Under the pieces are notes generated by a model that was given only the letters and a program-made list of their open reading frames with translations, did not search any database and was not told where the DNA came from. A stretch of DNA of 48,075 nt from Spirulina subsalsa CS-330. GTDB taxonomy: Bacteria; Cyanobacteriota; Cyanobacteriia; Cyanobacteriales; Spirulinaceae. Both the position numbers and the translations under genes were made by a program. How positions within the stretch are numbered: position 1 is the first letter of the stretch; each line of letters opens with the position of its first letter. The stretch is taken from NCBI RefSeq assembly GCF_028330765.1, contig NZ_JAQMTY010000031.1, forward strand, positions 1 through 48,075, given 5' to 3'. Below are positions 40,182 through 48,075 of this stretch, one piece after another.

Positions 40182-43043
40182 ATGATGCACTTGCCCCTCG
40201 CCACGTACCGGCTCCAATTCAACCCCCAATTCACCTTCAAACACGCGAAAGCGATCGTCCCCTACCTCGCGGAACTCGGCGTGTCCTACCTCTACGCCTC
40301 CCCCATTTTCAAAGCCCGCTCCGGCAGCACCCACGGCTACGATGTGGCCGACCCCACCCAGTTAAATCCCGAACTCGGCGGCGCAGATCACTTTGAAGAT
40401 CTCACCGCCAAACTCCAAGAGCATCAGATCAAATGGCTGCAAGATATTGTGCCGAATCACATGGCCTTTGATAGTCAAAATCAAATGCTGATGGATGTCT
40501 TAGAAAACGGCAGCGATTCCCAATACAAAAACTACTTTGATATTCAATGGGATCACCCTTATGAAGGCATTCGCGGCAAGGTCTTAGCCCCCTTTTTAGG
40601 AAAATTTTACGGTGACTGCCTCGAAAGTGGTGAACTCCAACTGCAATACGATGAGCAGGGGTTTAGTGTTAATTACTACGATCTAAAATTTCCGATTCGG
40701 ATTGAATCCTACACCGCTGTTTTAGCCTATAACCTGGGGCAACTGCGCCAAACCCTGGGGCGTAAACACCCGGATTTTGTGAAATTTCTCGGCGTGCTCT
40801 ACGGGTTGAAATATATTCCGTCCGGGGAAGAAGGCAGCGAACGCTACGACCAGATTGCATTCATTAAAAGTATGCTCTGGGAATTGTGGAATGATAACAC
40901 CGATATTCACACGTTTATTGAGACGAATATTCAGCTTTTTAATGGTCAAGTCGGAATTCCAGAAAGTTTTAATCGCCTGGAAGAATTACTCTCAGAGCAG
41001 TTTTTTCGCCTCGCCTTTTGGAAGGTGGGGAATGAAGAATTAAACTATCGCCGCTTTTTTACGGTGAATGATTTAATTTCCCTCCGCATTGAAGATCCGG
41101 ATGTGTTCAAAAGTACCCACCAACTCATTTTCGATCTGATTGAAGCGGGTAAAATTCACGGGCTGCGCATTGATCACATTGATGGTTTATTCGATCCCTC
41201 CACGTATTTATTCCGACTGCGCGATCGCGCTAACCATACCTATCTCACTATCGAAAAAATCCTCGAAACCCACGAAGAACTGCCGTTAAATTGGCCGATC
41301 CAAGGGACAACGGGCTATGATTTCCTCAATTTAGTCAATGGGATATTCTGTCAACAGGAAAATGAGCAGACCCTCACCGACATTTATCACCGCTTCATTG
41401 GTGCATCGATTGACTGCGATCGCCTCATCGATGAGAAAAAACGCCTGATCATTAGTAAGCACTTGGCCGGGGATATTGATAACCTGGCACACTTCCTCAA
41501 ACAGATTTCGATCCGCTACCGCTACGCCAGCGATTTCACCCTCTACGGCTTAAAATCCGCTCTCGTCGAGGTGATGGCCCTGTTTCCCGTGTACCGTACC
41601 TATATTAATAACGACGATATTAGTTCGAGCGATCGCAACCACATCACCCAAGTCATTCAACAAGCAAAAGAAAATATTCCGGTCTTTTTAAATGAACTCA
41701 GCTTCATTGAAAAATTCCTCTTGTTGGATTTTGATGACTACCTCAGTGGTGAGGAACAGCAGCAATGGTTACTGTTTGTGATGCGCCTTCAGCAGTTCAC
41801 GGGGCCGCTGATGGCGAAGGGCATTGAAGATACGGTGCTCTATATTTATAACCGTTTAGTGTCCCTCAATGAGGTGGGATCAAATCCCCTGTATTTTGGT
41901 GTTTCGTTGGATGAATTTCACCAGAAAAATCATCTCAAATGCGCCAACTGGCCCCACACGATGAACGCCACCGCCACCCACGACACAAAACGAGGTGAAG
42001 ATGTGCGATCGCGCATTAATGTCCTGTCGGAAATTCCTGATCAATGGGATGCCCAATTACGCAAATGGCAGGCATTAAACGCAGCGCAAAAACACTGTCT
42101 GCCGGAAACGGGTCTTGATGTGCCCGACACCAATGATGAATATTTTCTCTATCAGACTTTGATCGGCACATTTCCCTTCACCGATACTGACCATGATGAT
42201 TTTGTCGAGCGGATTAAAGAATACACCGTCAAAGCGATTCGAGAAGCGAAAGTCTATACCGCTTGGCTCAAGCCGGATACCGGGTATGAGGATGGCTTTA
42301 CTCAGTTTGCAGAGCGCATTTTAAAACCAAGTCCAAAGAATGAATTTTTAACTGAATTTCGTGTCTTTCAACGCAAGATTCAACATTACGGTGTCTTTAA
42401 TTCACTCTCGCAGGTGTTGCTAAAAATGACGGCTCCGGGTGTGCCGGATATTTATCAGGGGACGGAATTATGGGATCTGAGTTTGGTTGATCCCGATAAT
42501 CGTCGCCCGGTGGATTATAAACTGCGCACGAAGTATCTGCGGGCGATTAAAAAAGCCTGGGATAAAGATCCCCTTGATTTACTGAAAACCTTGCTCGAAA
42601 AACCGGAGGATGGGCGCGTTAAGCTCTTTTTGATTTATCAACTCTTGCAGGCACGTCATCAATTTATGGAGGTGTTTCAGCGGGGTGATTATCAAAAATT
42701 AACGGTGATTGGTAGTCTTCAGGATCATGTGGTGGCGTTTACGCGGACGTGGGGAAGCCATACAGCGATCGCGATCGCGCCGCGTTTTTTCACCTCCATT
42801 GTTAGCGACACAGAATTACCCCTCGGTGAGCAGGTGTGGCACGAAACCCGCCTGTCCCTCCCCCCCGGTTCCCCCTCCCACTGGTGCGACCTGATCAGCG
42901 GTCAAACCCTCAACAGTCAGGATGCGCTGTTTTTGCGGGATACTTTGGCGCATTTTCCCGTTGCTCTGTTGGTGAATTCTGTGGATGATGTGAATTCAGA
43001 AACCGAGGTGGTGAGTAGCCGCCACGGTCAACCGTCTTCATAA
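40182..43043 (+). CDS. treY: Malto-oligosyltrehalose synthase
   Basis: This 953-residue GH13 enzyme rearranges the reducing-end glucose of maltodextrins to a trehalose linkage, giving the TreZ substrate. It begins ATYRLQFNPQFTF, has YLYASPIFKARSGSTHGYD, and probable nucleophile D331 in GLRIDHIDGLFDP. The late motifs ATATHDTKRGEDVRSRI and PGVPDIYQGTE are characteristic of TreY. Two adjacent ATGs (40182, 40185) follow the treZ stop. The open frame extends upstream into treZ, but that part has no family similarity. No debranching enzyme TreX/GlgX is nearby. Trehalose protects against drying and salt. Confidence 0.95.
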   Translation: MMHLPLATYRLQFNPQFTFKHAKAIVPYLAELGVSYLYASPIFKARSGSTHGYDVADPTQLNPELGGADHFEDLTAKLQEHQIKWLQDIVPNHMAFDSQNQMLMDVLENGSDSQYKNYFDIQWDHPYEGIRGKVLAPFLGKFYGDCLESGELQLQYDEQGFSVNYYDLKFPIRIESYTAVLAYNLGQLRQTLGRKHPDFVKFLGVLYGLKYIPSGEEGSERYDQIAFIKSMLWELWNDNTDIHTFIETNIQLFNGQVGIPESFNRLEELLSEQFFRLAFWKVGNEELNYRRFFTVNDLISLRIEDPDVFKSTHQLIFDLIEAGKIHGLRIDHIDGLFDPSTYLFRLRDRANHTYLTIEKILETHEELPLNWPIQGTTGYDFLNLVNGIFCQQENEQTLTDIYHRFIGASIDCDRLIDEKKRLIISKHLAGDIDNLAHFLKQISIRYRYASDFTLYGLKSALVEVMALFPVYRTYINNDDISSSDRNHITQVIQQAKENIPVFLNELSFIEKFLLLDFDDYLSGEEQQQWLLFVMRLQQFTGPLMAKGIEDTVLYIYNRLVSLNEVGSNPLYFGVSLDEFHQKNHLKCANWPHTMNATATHDTKRGEDVRSRINVLSEIPDQWDAQLRKWQALNAAQKHCLPETGLDVPDTNDEYFLYQTLIGTFPFTDTDHDDFVERIKEYTVKAIREAKVYTAWLKPDTGYEDGFTQFAERILKPSPKNEFLTEFRVFQRKIQHYGVFNSLSQVLLKMTAPGVPDIYQGTELWDLSLVDPDNRRPVDYKLRTKYLRAIKKAWDKDPLDLLKTLLEKPEDGRVKLFLIYQLLQARHQFMEVFQRGDYQKLTVIGSLQDHVVAFTRTWGSHTAIAIAPRFFTSIVSDTELPLGEQVWHETRLSLPPGSPSHWCDLISGQTLNSQDALFLRDTLAHFPVALLVNSVDDVNSETEVVSSRHGQPSS

Positions 43044-43105
43044 TTCCAGCACTCTCGCCATCTATAGCGATCCTAAATCAATCGAAGATCTTATCTCCTC
43101 ATCAA

Positions 43106-43125
43106 CAAGGGGCTTAAGCCCCTTG
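43106..43125. terminator. 20-bp perfect palindrome after treY
   Basis: CAAGGGGCTTAAGCCCCTTG is a perfect self-complementary 20-mer about 60 nt after the treY stop. It lies between treY and the convergent Uma2 gene. No T-tract follows. It may act as a bidirectional terminator or mRNA end structure. Confidence 0.55.
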
Positions 43126-43208
43126 CCTGTTCATGAATCAAATAGGATCGCGATAGAGCCGTGATCAGCACAATTAAACTGCTTTTCACGGCTCAATGCA
43201 TGGGTAGA

Positions 43209-43841
43209 TTATGGCTGAATTTGCGCTCTTGTCCAGTTCCGCACGGCCCGCCGTAACGCCCGCCGACCTTGCATCCGGTGAGTTTCGATCAGTTGGGGTA
43301 ATTCACGAATCTTTAATTGCGGAAATGTCGGGCTAGTGTCTACGTCTTGATATTGCCCATTTTGTAATGTATAAATGCGCAATTCTCCCGCTTCATAACA
43401 CCAAATTTCCGGCACATTTAAGCGGGCATAAATTGGAAACCGAGCTAAGGATTTACTGGTGAGGTCAATTTCAAGGGCAAGATCGGGTGGTGGATCTTGG
43501 CTGAGATCAAAATTTAGTTTCCCCCGGATGAGGTGTTCATTTTGAAAATAAAAACAATTATCAGCCTCAACTCCAGCCTGTTTTAATGGTTTACGCCAAG
43601 TTGTTGAGCCGTAACACTCGTAATCTAAATCGAGTTCGTCGGCGATGTCTTTGATCGTGTCCGCGATCGCATCTCGATAATATTCATGTTCTGGTAATGG
43701 GGTCATAATCTCTACGGTCCCGGCATCATAGGCAATCCGACTATTGCGCTGATCGCCAAGACAGGTTAACAAGGTTTCAAACTGTTGCCACGTCAGATGG
43801 TGCAACAGGACGCGATCGGCCCGGTGTTGGGTTAGCAGCAT
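43209..43841 (-). CDS. Uma2 family endonuclease-like protein (DUF820)
   Basis: This 210-residue protein is of the Uma2/DUF820 PD-(D/E)XK type, hugely expanded in cyanobacteria. Visible landmarks are WQQFETLL and RIAYDAGTVEIMTP, then GVEADNCFY, then the catalytic PDLALEIDLTSKS with its D...ExD core. It lacks a membrane helix or signal peptide. The cellular role is unknown; many copies look like stand-alone mobile or selfish genes. The start is the ATG at 43841. It is isolated, convergent with treY and divergent from the kinase gene. Confidence 0.9.
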   Translation of the reverse strand: MLLTQHRADRVLLHHLTWQQFETLLTCLGDQRNSRIAYDAGTVEIMTPLPEHEYYRDAIADTIKDIADELDLDYECYGSTTWRKPLKQAGVEADNCFYFQNEHLIRGKLNFDLSQDPPPDLALEIDLTSKSLARFPIYARLNVPEIWCYEAGELRIYTLQNGQYQDVDTSPTFPQLKIRELPQLIETHRMQGRRALRRAVRNWTRAQIQP

Positions 43842-44107
43842 GGTGATTCATCACTCTATCGCTCAATTTTAACCGATGGCACGGGGGCCGTTTGGGCGCG
43901 ATCGCTGTAACCTTGAGCGATCTAGAGCCTGTGGATTGCCGTCCCTGGCCTGCGCTCAGGCTTGCTCTTGTGGCGATCGCTTAAGATTGGAAGAGGTTGC
44001 CCCCTGAATTGTTGCGATCGCTGTGCCGGGTGTGGTGCGCAAAATCATGCAGACGATGAGGGTTCGGCGTACACTGTTGCTTTGACCGCATTTTTTTGAA
44101 ATCTCCC

Positions 44108-46123
44108 ATGCAATCGCCACTGACACCGGGAATTCTGTTAAACCAGCGTTACTTAATTGTGCAAACCCTTGGCCAAGGCGGCTTTGGGCGAACCTATCTC
44201 GCTGAAGATCGGGGCCGCTTTAATGAGCGTTGCGCGATTAAGGAACTGATGCCGTCCCAGAGTTCGGACTATGTGCTGGCGAAGTCGCGGGAACTGTTCC
44301 AACGGGAAGCGGCGACGCTGTACCAGATTAAGCACCCCCAAATTCCGCAGTTTCAGGCGACCTTTGAGGAGGCGGGGCGGCTGTTTTTGGTGCAGGACTA
44401 TGTTGAGGGGCAGACGTTGCAGGATGTGCTTGATGTGCGACGGCTGAACGGGCAGCAGTGCGGCGAGGCGGAGGTGCGGCAGTGGTTAGAGCCGCTGTTG
44501 CCGGTGTTGGGCTATCTCCATCAGCAGGGGATTATTCATCGGGATGTGTCGCCGGGGAATATTATTTTGCGATCGCCCGATCAAGTGCCGATTTTGATTG
44601 ATTTTGGCGTGGTGAAGGAATTGGCCACCCGAATTCAATCCCCCGATTTACAAGCGGCGACGACGGTGGGCAAGGTGGGCTATGCACCCCGCGAACAGAT
44701 GCAAACGGGCCAGGCCTATCCCAGTAGTGACCTCTATAGTTTGGCGGTGACGGCGATCGTGCTGTTGACAGGGAAAGACCCCCAAGCCTTGTTTGATCAA
44801 GGGAATTTTGTCTGGCAATGGCGCAATTATGCCCAGGTGAGTGCTGGGTTTGCGGCGGTGTTGGATCGGATGTTGAGCGATCGCCCCAATCAACGCTATC
44901 CCTCGGCTCTGGCGGTACAGCAAGCCCTCCAGGGTTTGGGTACGCCTCCCGTTGCGCCCCCTGCACCGATCTCGCCGCCCCAGCCTCAACCTCCCCAAAC
45001 GCCGCCCCCCCAAACACCGCCGCCGCCTCGCTCCCAAGATCTTTCGCAGATGGGCACGATGGTGGTTGGGGGGCGATCGCCTGACCCCACCACGGTCGGC
45101 GCACCGACCTCACCCCCCACAGCCACCGGCCCTCAAGTTCGGACACCGCGCCAAGGGTCAACGATCCCCGCCCCCTTAGCCCTGTTGGGGTTGACGTTGG
45201 TGATTAGTCTGGCTGCGGGTTTGGGGACATGGGGCTTAATCACTCTGCTGCTCAATCGCTCCCCGGATACGGGCGTGATCGACGAACCCCAGGACTTCCC
45301 CACGCCCACCCCGACCCCCACCACAGACATCCCCGATACGCCCCCCAGCCCCACCCCGTCCCCCTCACCGACCCCCACCCCGTCCCCCACGGTGACGGAA
45401 GAAACCCTCGTCCTCCGCCCCGGCCGTAACTTGACCCGACGGGGACAACTCACCACCGATAGCTCGGCAGAATACAGTTTTGATGCTCAGGCGGGCCAGA
45501 GTTTAGAGACGCGCTTGGAGAGTGATGGGGTGGTGCTGACGGTGTTGACGGCCCAGGGGCAGCCGGTGGGTAGTGGGAGCGATCGCGTCCGCAGTTGGCA
45601 AGGAACCCTACCCAGCGATGGCCGCTACACGATCACCCTGAACCCCTTACCCGGATTCGCCGCTGATCAATACAAATACCGCCTTGATGTCATGGTACAA
45701 GGCGCTCCGGAACCCTCTCCCATCCCCACGGCTCCCCCCATTCCGACCCCAACCCCCACACCCACACCCACGCCAACCCCCACGCCCACGCCCAACCCAA
45801 CCCCAACACCCACGCCCACCCCCAACCCTGAGCCGGTAGAGATTAACCCCGAACCCGAAGAAACCTCCTTAGAACTGCGGGGACGCACCACCCCCCAAGC
45901 CTTTAAGCAGTATCGAGTGGCGGTGGAATCGGGGCGCGTGCTGACGGTGGCCGTCACCGATGGCTTGGTGGAATTACGGCTGCGCGATCCCAGTGGTGCG
46001 GTGCTCGAATCGGCGCGGGGAACCTTATCCTGGCAGGGCAAGATCCGCCAAGGAGGGACTTATCAAATTGATGTGCTCACCCGCGAGCCGACCCAATTTG
46101 CCCTGCGCTTGAATGTGGATTGA
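44108..46123 (+). CDS. Membrane Ser/Thr protein kinase with PPC-like extracytoplasmic domains
   Basis: This is a 671-residue protein. The N-terminal Hanks-type kinase has a Gly loop GQGGFG (22-27), catalytic K45 (CAIKE), HRD with D146, N151 and DFG with D165. The usual Lys after HRD is replaced (HRDVSPGN), as in a subset of cyanobacterial kinases. A Pro-rich juxtamembrane linker leads to one membrane helix at about 353-377. Outside the membrane lie two similar beta domains of PPC-like type (LxLRGxxT.../ITLNP...), joined by a long Pro-Thr linker with a PT-dipeptide run. It is likely a receptor kinase sensing an envelope signal. I prefer the ATG at 44108; a TTG lies at 44096. Confidence 0.9.
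   Translation: MQSPLTPGILLNQRYLIVQTLGQGGFGRTYLAEDRGRFNERCAIKELMPSQSSDYVLAKSRELFQREAATLYQIKHPQIPQFQATFEEAGRLFLVQDYVEGQTLQDVLDVRRLNGQQCGEAEVRQWLEPLLPVLGYLHQQGIIHRDVSPGNIILRSPDQVPILIDFGVVKELATRIQSPDLQAATTVGKVGYAPREQMQTGQAYPSSDLYSLAVTAIVLLTGKDPQALFDQGNFVWQWRNYAQVSAGFAAVLDRMLSDRPNQRYPSALAVQQALQGLGTPPVAPPAPISPPQPQPPQTPPPQTPPPPRSQDLSQMGTMVVGGRSPDPTTVGAPTSPPTATGPQVRTPRQGSTIPAPLALLGLTLVISLAAGLGTWGLITLLLNRSPDTGVIDEPQDFPTPTPTPTTDIPDTPPSPTPSPSPTPTPSPTVTEETLVLRPGRNLTRRGQLTTDSSAEYSFDAQAGQSLETRLESDGVVLTVLTAQGQPVGSGSDRVRSWQGTLPSDGRYTITLNPLPGFAADQYKYRLDVMVQGAPEPSPIPTAPPIPTPTPTPTPTPTPTPTPNPTPTPTPTPNPEPVEINPEPEETSLELRGRTTPQAFKQYRVAVESGRVLTVAVTDGLVELRLRDPSGAVLESARGTLSWQGKIRQGGTYQIDVLTREPTQFALRLNVD
45738..45828 (+). 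repeat. CCCACG/CCCCAA-type hexamer run encoding a Pro-Thr linker
   Basis: A run of near-identical hexanucleotides encodes alternating Pro and Thr (with two Asn) between the two extracytoplasmic PPC-like domains of the kinase. A shorter PT-rich run precedes the first domain. Such runs can change length by slippage, here in steps of whole dipeptides. Confidence 0.7.
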
Positions 46124-46448
46124 TCGATGGAGCGATCGCACGCGGAAGGGACTGCGATCGCTCGCTCCATGGCTAATCGTCACAAATATTGTTGGCCAGA
46201 CCCCATTTTTTGCTGAATACTGGAGCAGTGATCAACGTATTGGGAATCTTGATAGCAAATTGCGAAACGATGAGAACGCCACCGCCCCCTTTTTAAGGGG
46301 GATTGAGGGGGATCTTTGTACCTTGTGTTGAGGGAAACCGCTATAAAATTACCTGGCAGCAAGGATTTCTCGCAGCCTGGGTTGTGCTCAACGGTTGGCA
46401 TTGCGACCGACGATCAATCATTACCGAAACTACTCAGGACTGTTAATT
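46124..46448. other. Intergenic region upstream of the GH57 gene
   Basis: This 325-bp spacer contains the dispersed palindrome at 46285-46314 and several HIP1-like GCGATCGC sites just after the kinase stop. I see no supported gene. The GH57 promoter probably lies between the palindrome and 46448, but no convincing boxes are visible. Confidence 0.4.
46285..46314. repeat. Copy of the C5/G5 palindromic repeat
   Basis: The CCCCCTTTTTAAGGGGG core is followed by ATTGAGGGGGATC. It matches the right half of the element at 32-105 and the inverted unit at 30911-30940, which share the core and the terminal GGGGGATC. It is a single half-element. Confidence 0.75.
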
Positions 46449-47924
46449 ATGGCAACGCTTCAAGATCAGATTGATCTCAGTTTAGAACGGGAAGGCTTGC
46501 CGAATATTTGCGGATCTGAAGCTGCGATCGCTCGCATTACCAACCACGATCAGTCCATCTTTTTAAACCGCACAAATCTCAACCTAGACACCTTCAAATC
46601 CAGTTTTGCCTGTGCCCTCCACATGCACCAACCCACCATCCCAGCGGGACAGAATGGCGGCTTGATTTGTAATCTCCAAAATATGCTTGAAAATCCCCAC
46701 GATGGCGATAATCACAACGCCACAGTCTTCGCCCATTGCTACAGCCGCATGGGGGACTTCATCCCGGATTTAATCGCCCAAGGCTGCAATCCTCGGATCA
46801 TGTTGGACTATTCCGGAAATCTGCTCTGGGGCTTGATTCAAATGGGTCGCCAGGACATTATTGATAATCTCAAAAAAATCACCCTCGATGATCGGTATTG
46901 GCCCCATGTGGAATGGTTGGGAACCCTTTGGAGTCACGGGGTTGTACCGTCTACTCCGATTCCGGATGTGAAGCTGCAAATTCAGGCCTGGCAACAGTAT
47001 TTTGCGGCCATTTTTGGCCCGGAAGCCCTAGCGCGGGTGAAAGGATTTTCACCGCCGGAAATGCATTTACCGAACCATCCTGACACGTTATTTGAATATA
47101 TTAAAGCCCTCAAAGATTGCGGCTATCGTTGGCTCATGGTGCAAGAACATTCTGTCGAACGGCTCGATGGTGCGGGGCTGATTCATGATGATAAATATTT
47201 ACCCAATCGTTTGGTGGCGACGAATTCCCACGGCGAAACGATCAGCATCACGGCACTGATTAAAACCCAAGGATCGGATACAAAATTAGTGGCGCAAATG
47301 CAGCCCTACCATGAAGCGAAAACGCGGGGTCGTCAACCCCTCGGCGGCCAATCCGTCCCCTGTTGCGGGACGCAGATCGCCGATGGGGAGAATGGCGGGG
47401 TGATGATGAATGAGTTTCCGGGGGGATTTTTCCCGGCGTGGCAGGCGATTCAGCAGGATAGCAGCACGGTGGGGATTAACGGGACGGAATATCTAGAACT
47501 CTTGGCGGCGGCGGGGGTGACGGCGGCGGATTATCCGGTGTGTCAGGCGGTGCAACAGCATAAGATTTGGGCACGGGTGGATCGGGACTGCCCAACTCCG
47601 GAGGCGGTGGCGGGGGCGATCGCATCTCTCAACGCAGAAGATCATCAATTCCACATGGAGGGCGCATCTTGGACGAGCGATCTTAGTTGGGTGAAGGGTT
47701 ATGAGAATGTTTTAGAGCCGATGAATCGCCTCAGTGCCCAGTTTCACGCCAAGTTTGACGCAGCGATCGCAGCCGATCCAACCGTAACCCAGAGCCGGGA
47801 CTATACCGAGGCGCTGCTCTATGTGATGTTGGTGGAAACCAGTTGTTTCCGCTATTGGGGACAGGGGACTTGGACGGACTATGCGCGGGAACTCTATCGC
47901 CGGGGAGAAGCGTTGGTGCAGTAG
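46449..47924 (+). CDS. Glycoside hydrolase family 57 protein
   Basis: This 491-residue protein is of the GH57 class, which includes alpha-amylases, amylopullulanases and branching enzymes acting on alpha-glucans. The early HMHQP motif is the family hallmark, and GFSPPEMHLPN is a plausible catalytic-region motif. Polypeptides of this form are conserved in cyanobacteria, but their substrate is unproven. There is no signal peptide, so it should act on cytoplasmic glycogen or a related glucan. That makes a link to treZ/treY (6 kb upstream) possible but unproven. I chose the ATG at 46449 (MATLQDQID); the frame is open to 46395 without family similarity. Confidence 0.87.
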   Translation: MATLQDQIDLSLEREGLPNICGSEAAIARITNHDQSIFLNRTNLNLDTFKSSFACALHMHQPTIPAGQNGGLICNLQNMLENPHDGDNHNATVFAHCYSRMGDFIPDLIAQGCNPRIMLDYSGNLLWGLIQMGRQDIIDNLKKITLDDRYWPHVEWLGTLWSHGVVPSTPIPDVKLQIQAWQQYFAAIFGPEALARVKGFSPPEMHLPNHPDTLFEYIKALKDCGYRWLMVQEHSVERLDGAGLIHDDKYLPNRLVATNSHGETISITALIKTQGSDTKLVAQMQPYHEAKTRGRQPLGGQSVPCCGTQIADGENGGVMMNEFPGGFFPAWQAIQQDSSTVGINGTEYLELLAAAGVTAADYPVCQAVQQHKIWARVDRDCPTPEAVAGAIASLNAEDHQFHMEGASWTSDLSWVKGYENVLEPMNRLSAQFHAKFDAAIAADPTVTQSRDYTEALLYVMLVETSCFRYWGQGTWTDYARELYRRGEALVQ

Positions 47925-47948
47925 TTCGGCGGGTCGTTATCTTAAAAT

Positions 47949-48040
47949 GTGCAAAGAAGACTCCCACTATAAAGCGAGTCCGAGTAGAGTTACCGAAGGT
48001 AACGGCGGACGTGCCTTTTAGTGGCGAGATGAATTTGCAC
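47949..48040. other. Nested multi-hairpin element at the window edge (unidentified)
   Basis: Four nested inverted repeats are centred on one axis. The outermost is GTGCAAA/TTTGCAC (47949-47955 and 48034-48040). Inside it lie CCACTATAAA with TTTTAGTGG, then GTCCG/CGGAC, then GTTACC-GAA-GGTAAC. The whole folds into one long imperfect hairpin of about 92 nt. It lies just after the GH57 stop and no gene is visible to the window end. It could be a structured RNA, a long terminator, or the end of an IS200/IS605-type element continuing beyond the window. I cannot decide. Confidence 0.6.
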
Positions 48041-48075
48041 CAACAAACAAATCGAGCGACAGCGAGTCCTTTAAT

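Overview
The window is chromosomal DNA from a cyanobacterium. The octamer GCGATCGC and its core CGATCG (HIP1) recur throughout, in genes and spacers. The gene set is also cyanobacterial: a three-domain flavodiiron protein, a TamB/Tic236-type protein, multi-PAS adenylate cyclase, DUF985 cupin, Uma2 nuclease and a Ser/Thr kinase of cyanobacterial type. The DNA is GC-rich. I do not assign genus or species.

Layout. 1-13640 is all on the minus strand: a giant TamB-like envelope protein, an M23 peptidase, a biotin-protein ligase that overlaps a FG-GAP/DUF4114 protein by one base, a TIGR03032-like protein, and an Flv1/Flv2-type flavodiiron protein. 14033-29062 is a plus-strand signalling block: a 1575-residue cytoplasmic cyclase with a periplasmic-binding-protein-like sensor and about seven PAS units, then a complete chemosensory operon (cheY, cheA, cheW, a soluble MCP with no sensor domain, a 1068-residue HEAT-repeat protein, cheR, cheB). 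Most of its genes overlap or lie within a few bases of each other.

29166-31195 (minus) is the most interesting part: a gene for a bacterial Ro60/Rsr protein (TROVE plus vWA), preceded on the same strand by two tandem structured RNAs of 129 and 123 nt. Each closes with a tRNA-like acceptor stem, D-arm and T-arm, and each carries in place of an anticodon arm a long hairpin resembling Ro-binding Y RNA. They are one base apart, and the first ends in an encoded CCA. I read the locus as an Rsr/Y-RNA ribonucleoprotein locus with unusually complete tRNA mimicry.

31467-34352 (plus) is a NACHT NTPase with HEAT-like C-terminal repeats and an in-frame 15-bp microsatellite. Then come htpG (minus, with its own intrinsic terminator), a sulfotransferase, a DUF985 cupin, the treZ-treY pair for trehalose synthesis from glucan ends, a Uma2 nuclease (minus), a membrane Ser/Thr kinase with PPC-like extracytoplasmic domains, and a GH57 glycosidase. 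The window ends in a strongly nested hairpin with no gene call.

Several spacers hold dispersed C5/G5 palindromes built around CCCCCTTTTTAAGGGGG. They mark intergenic edges at 32-105, 30801-30940 and 46285-46314.
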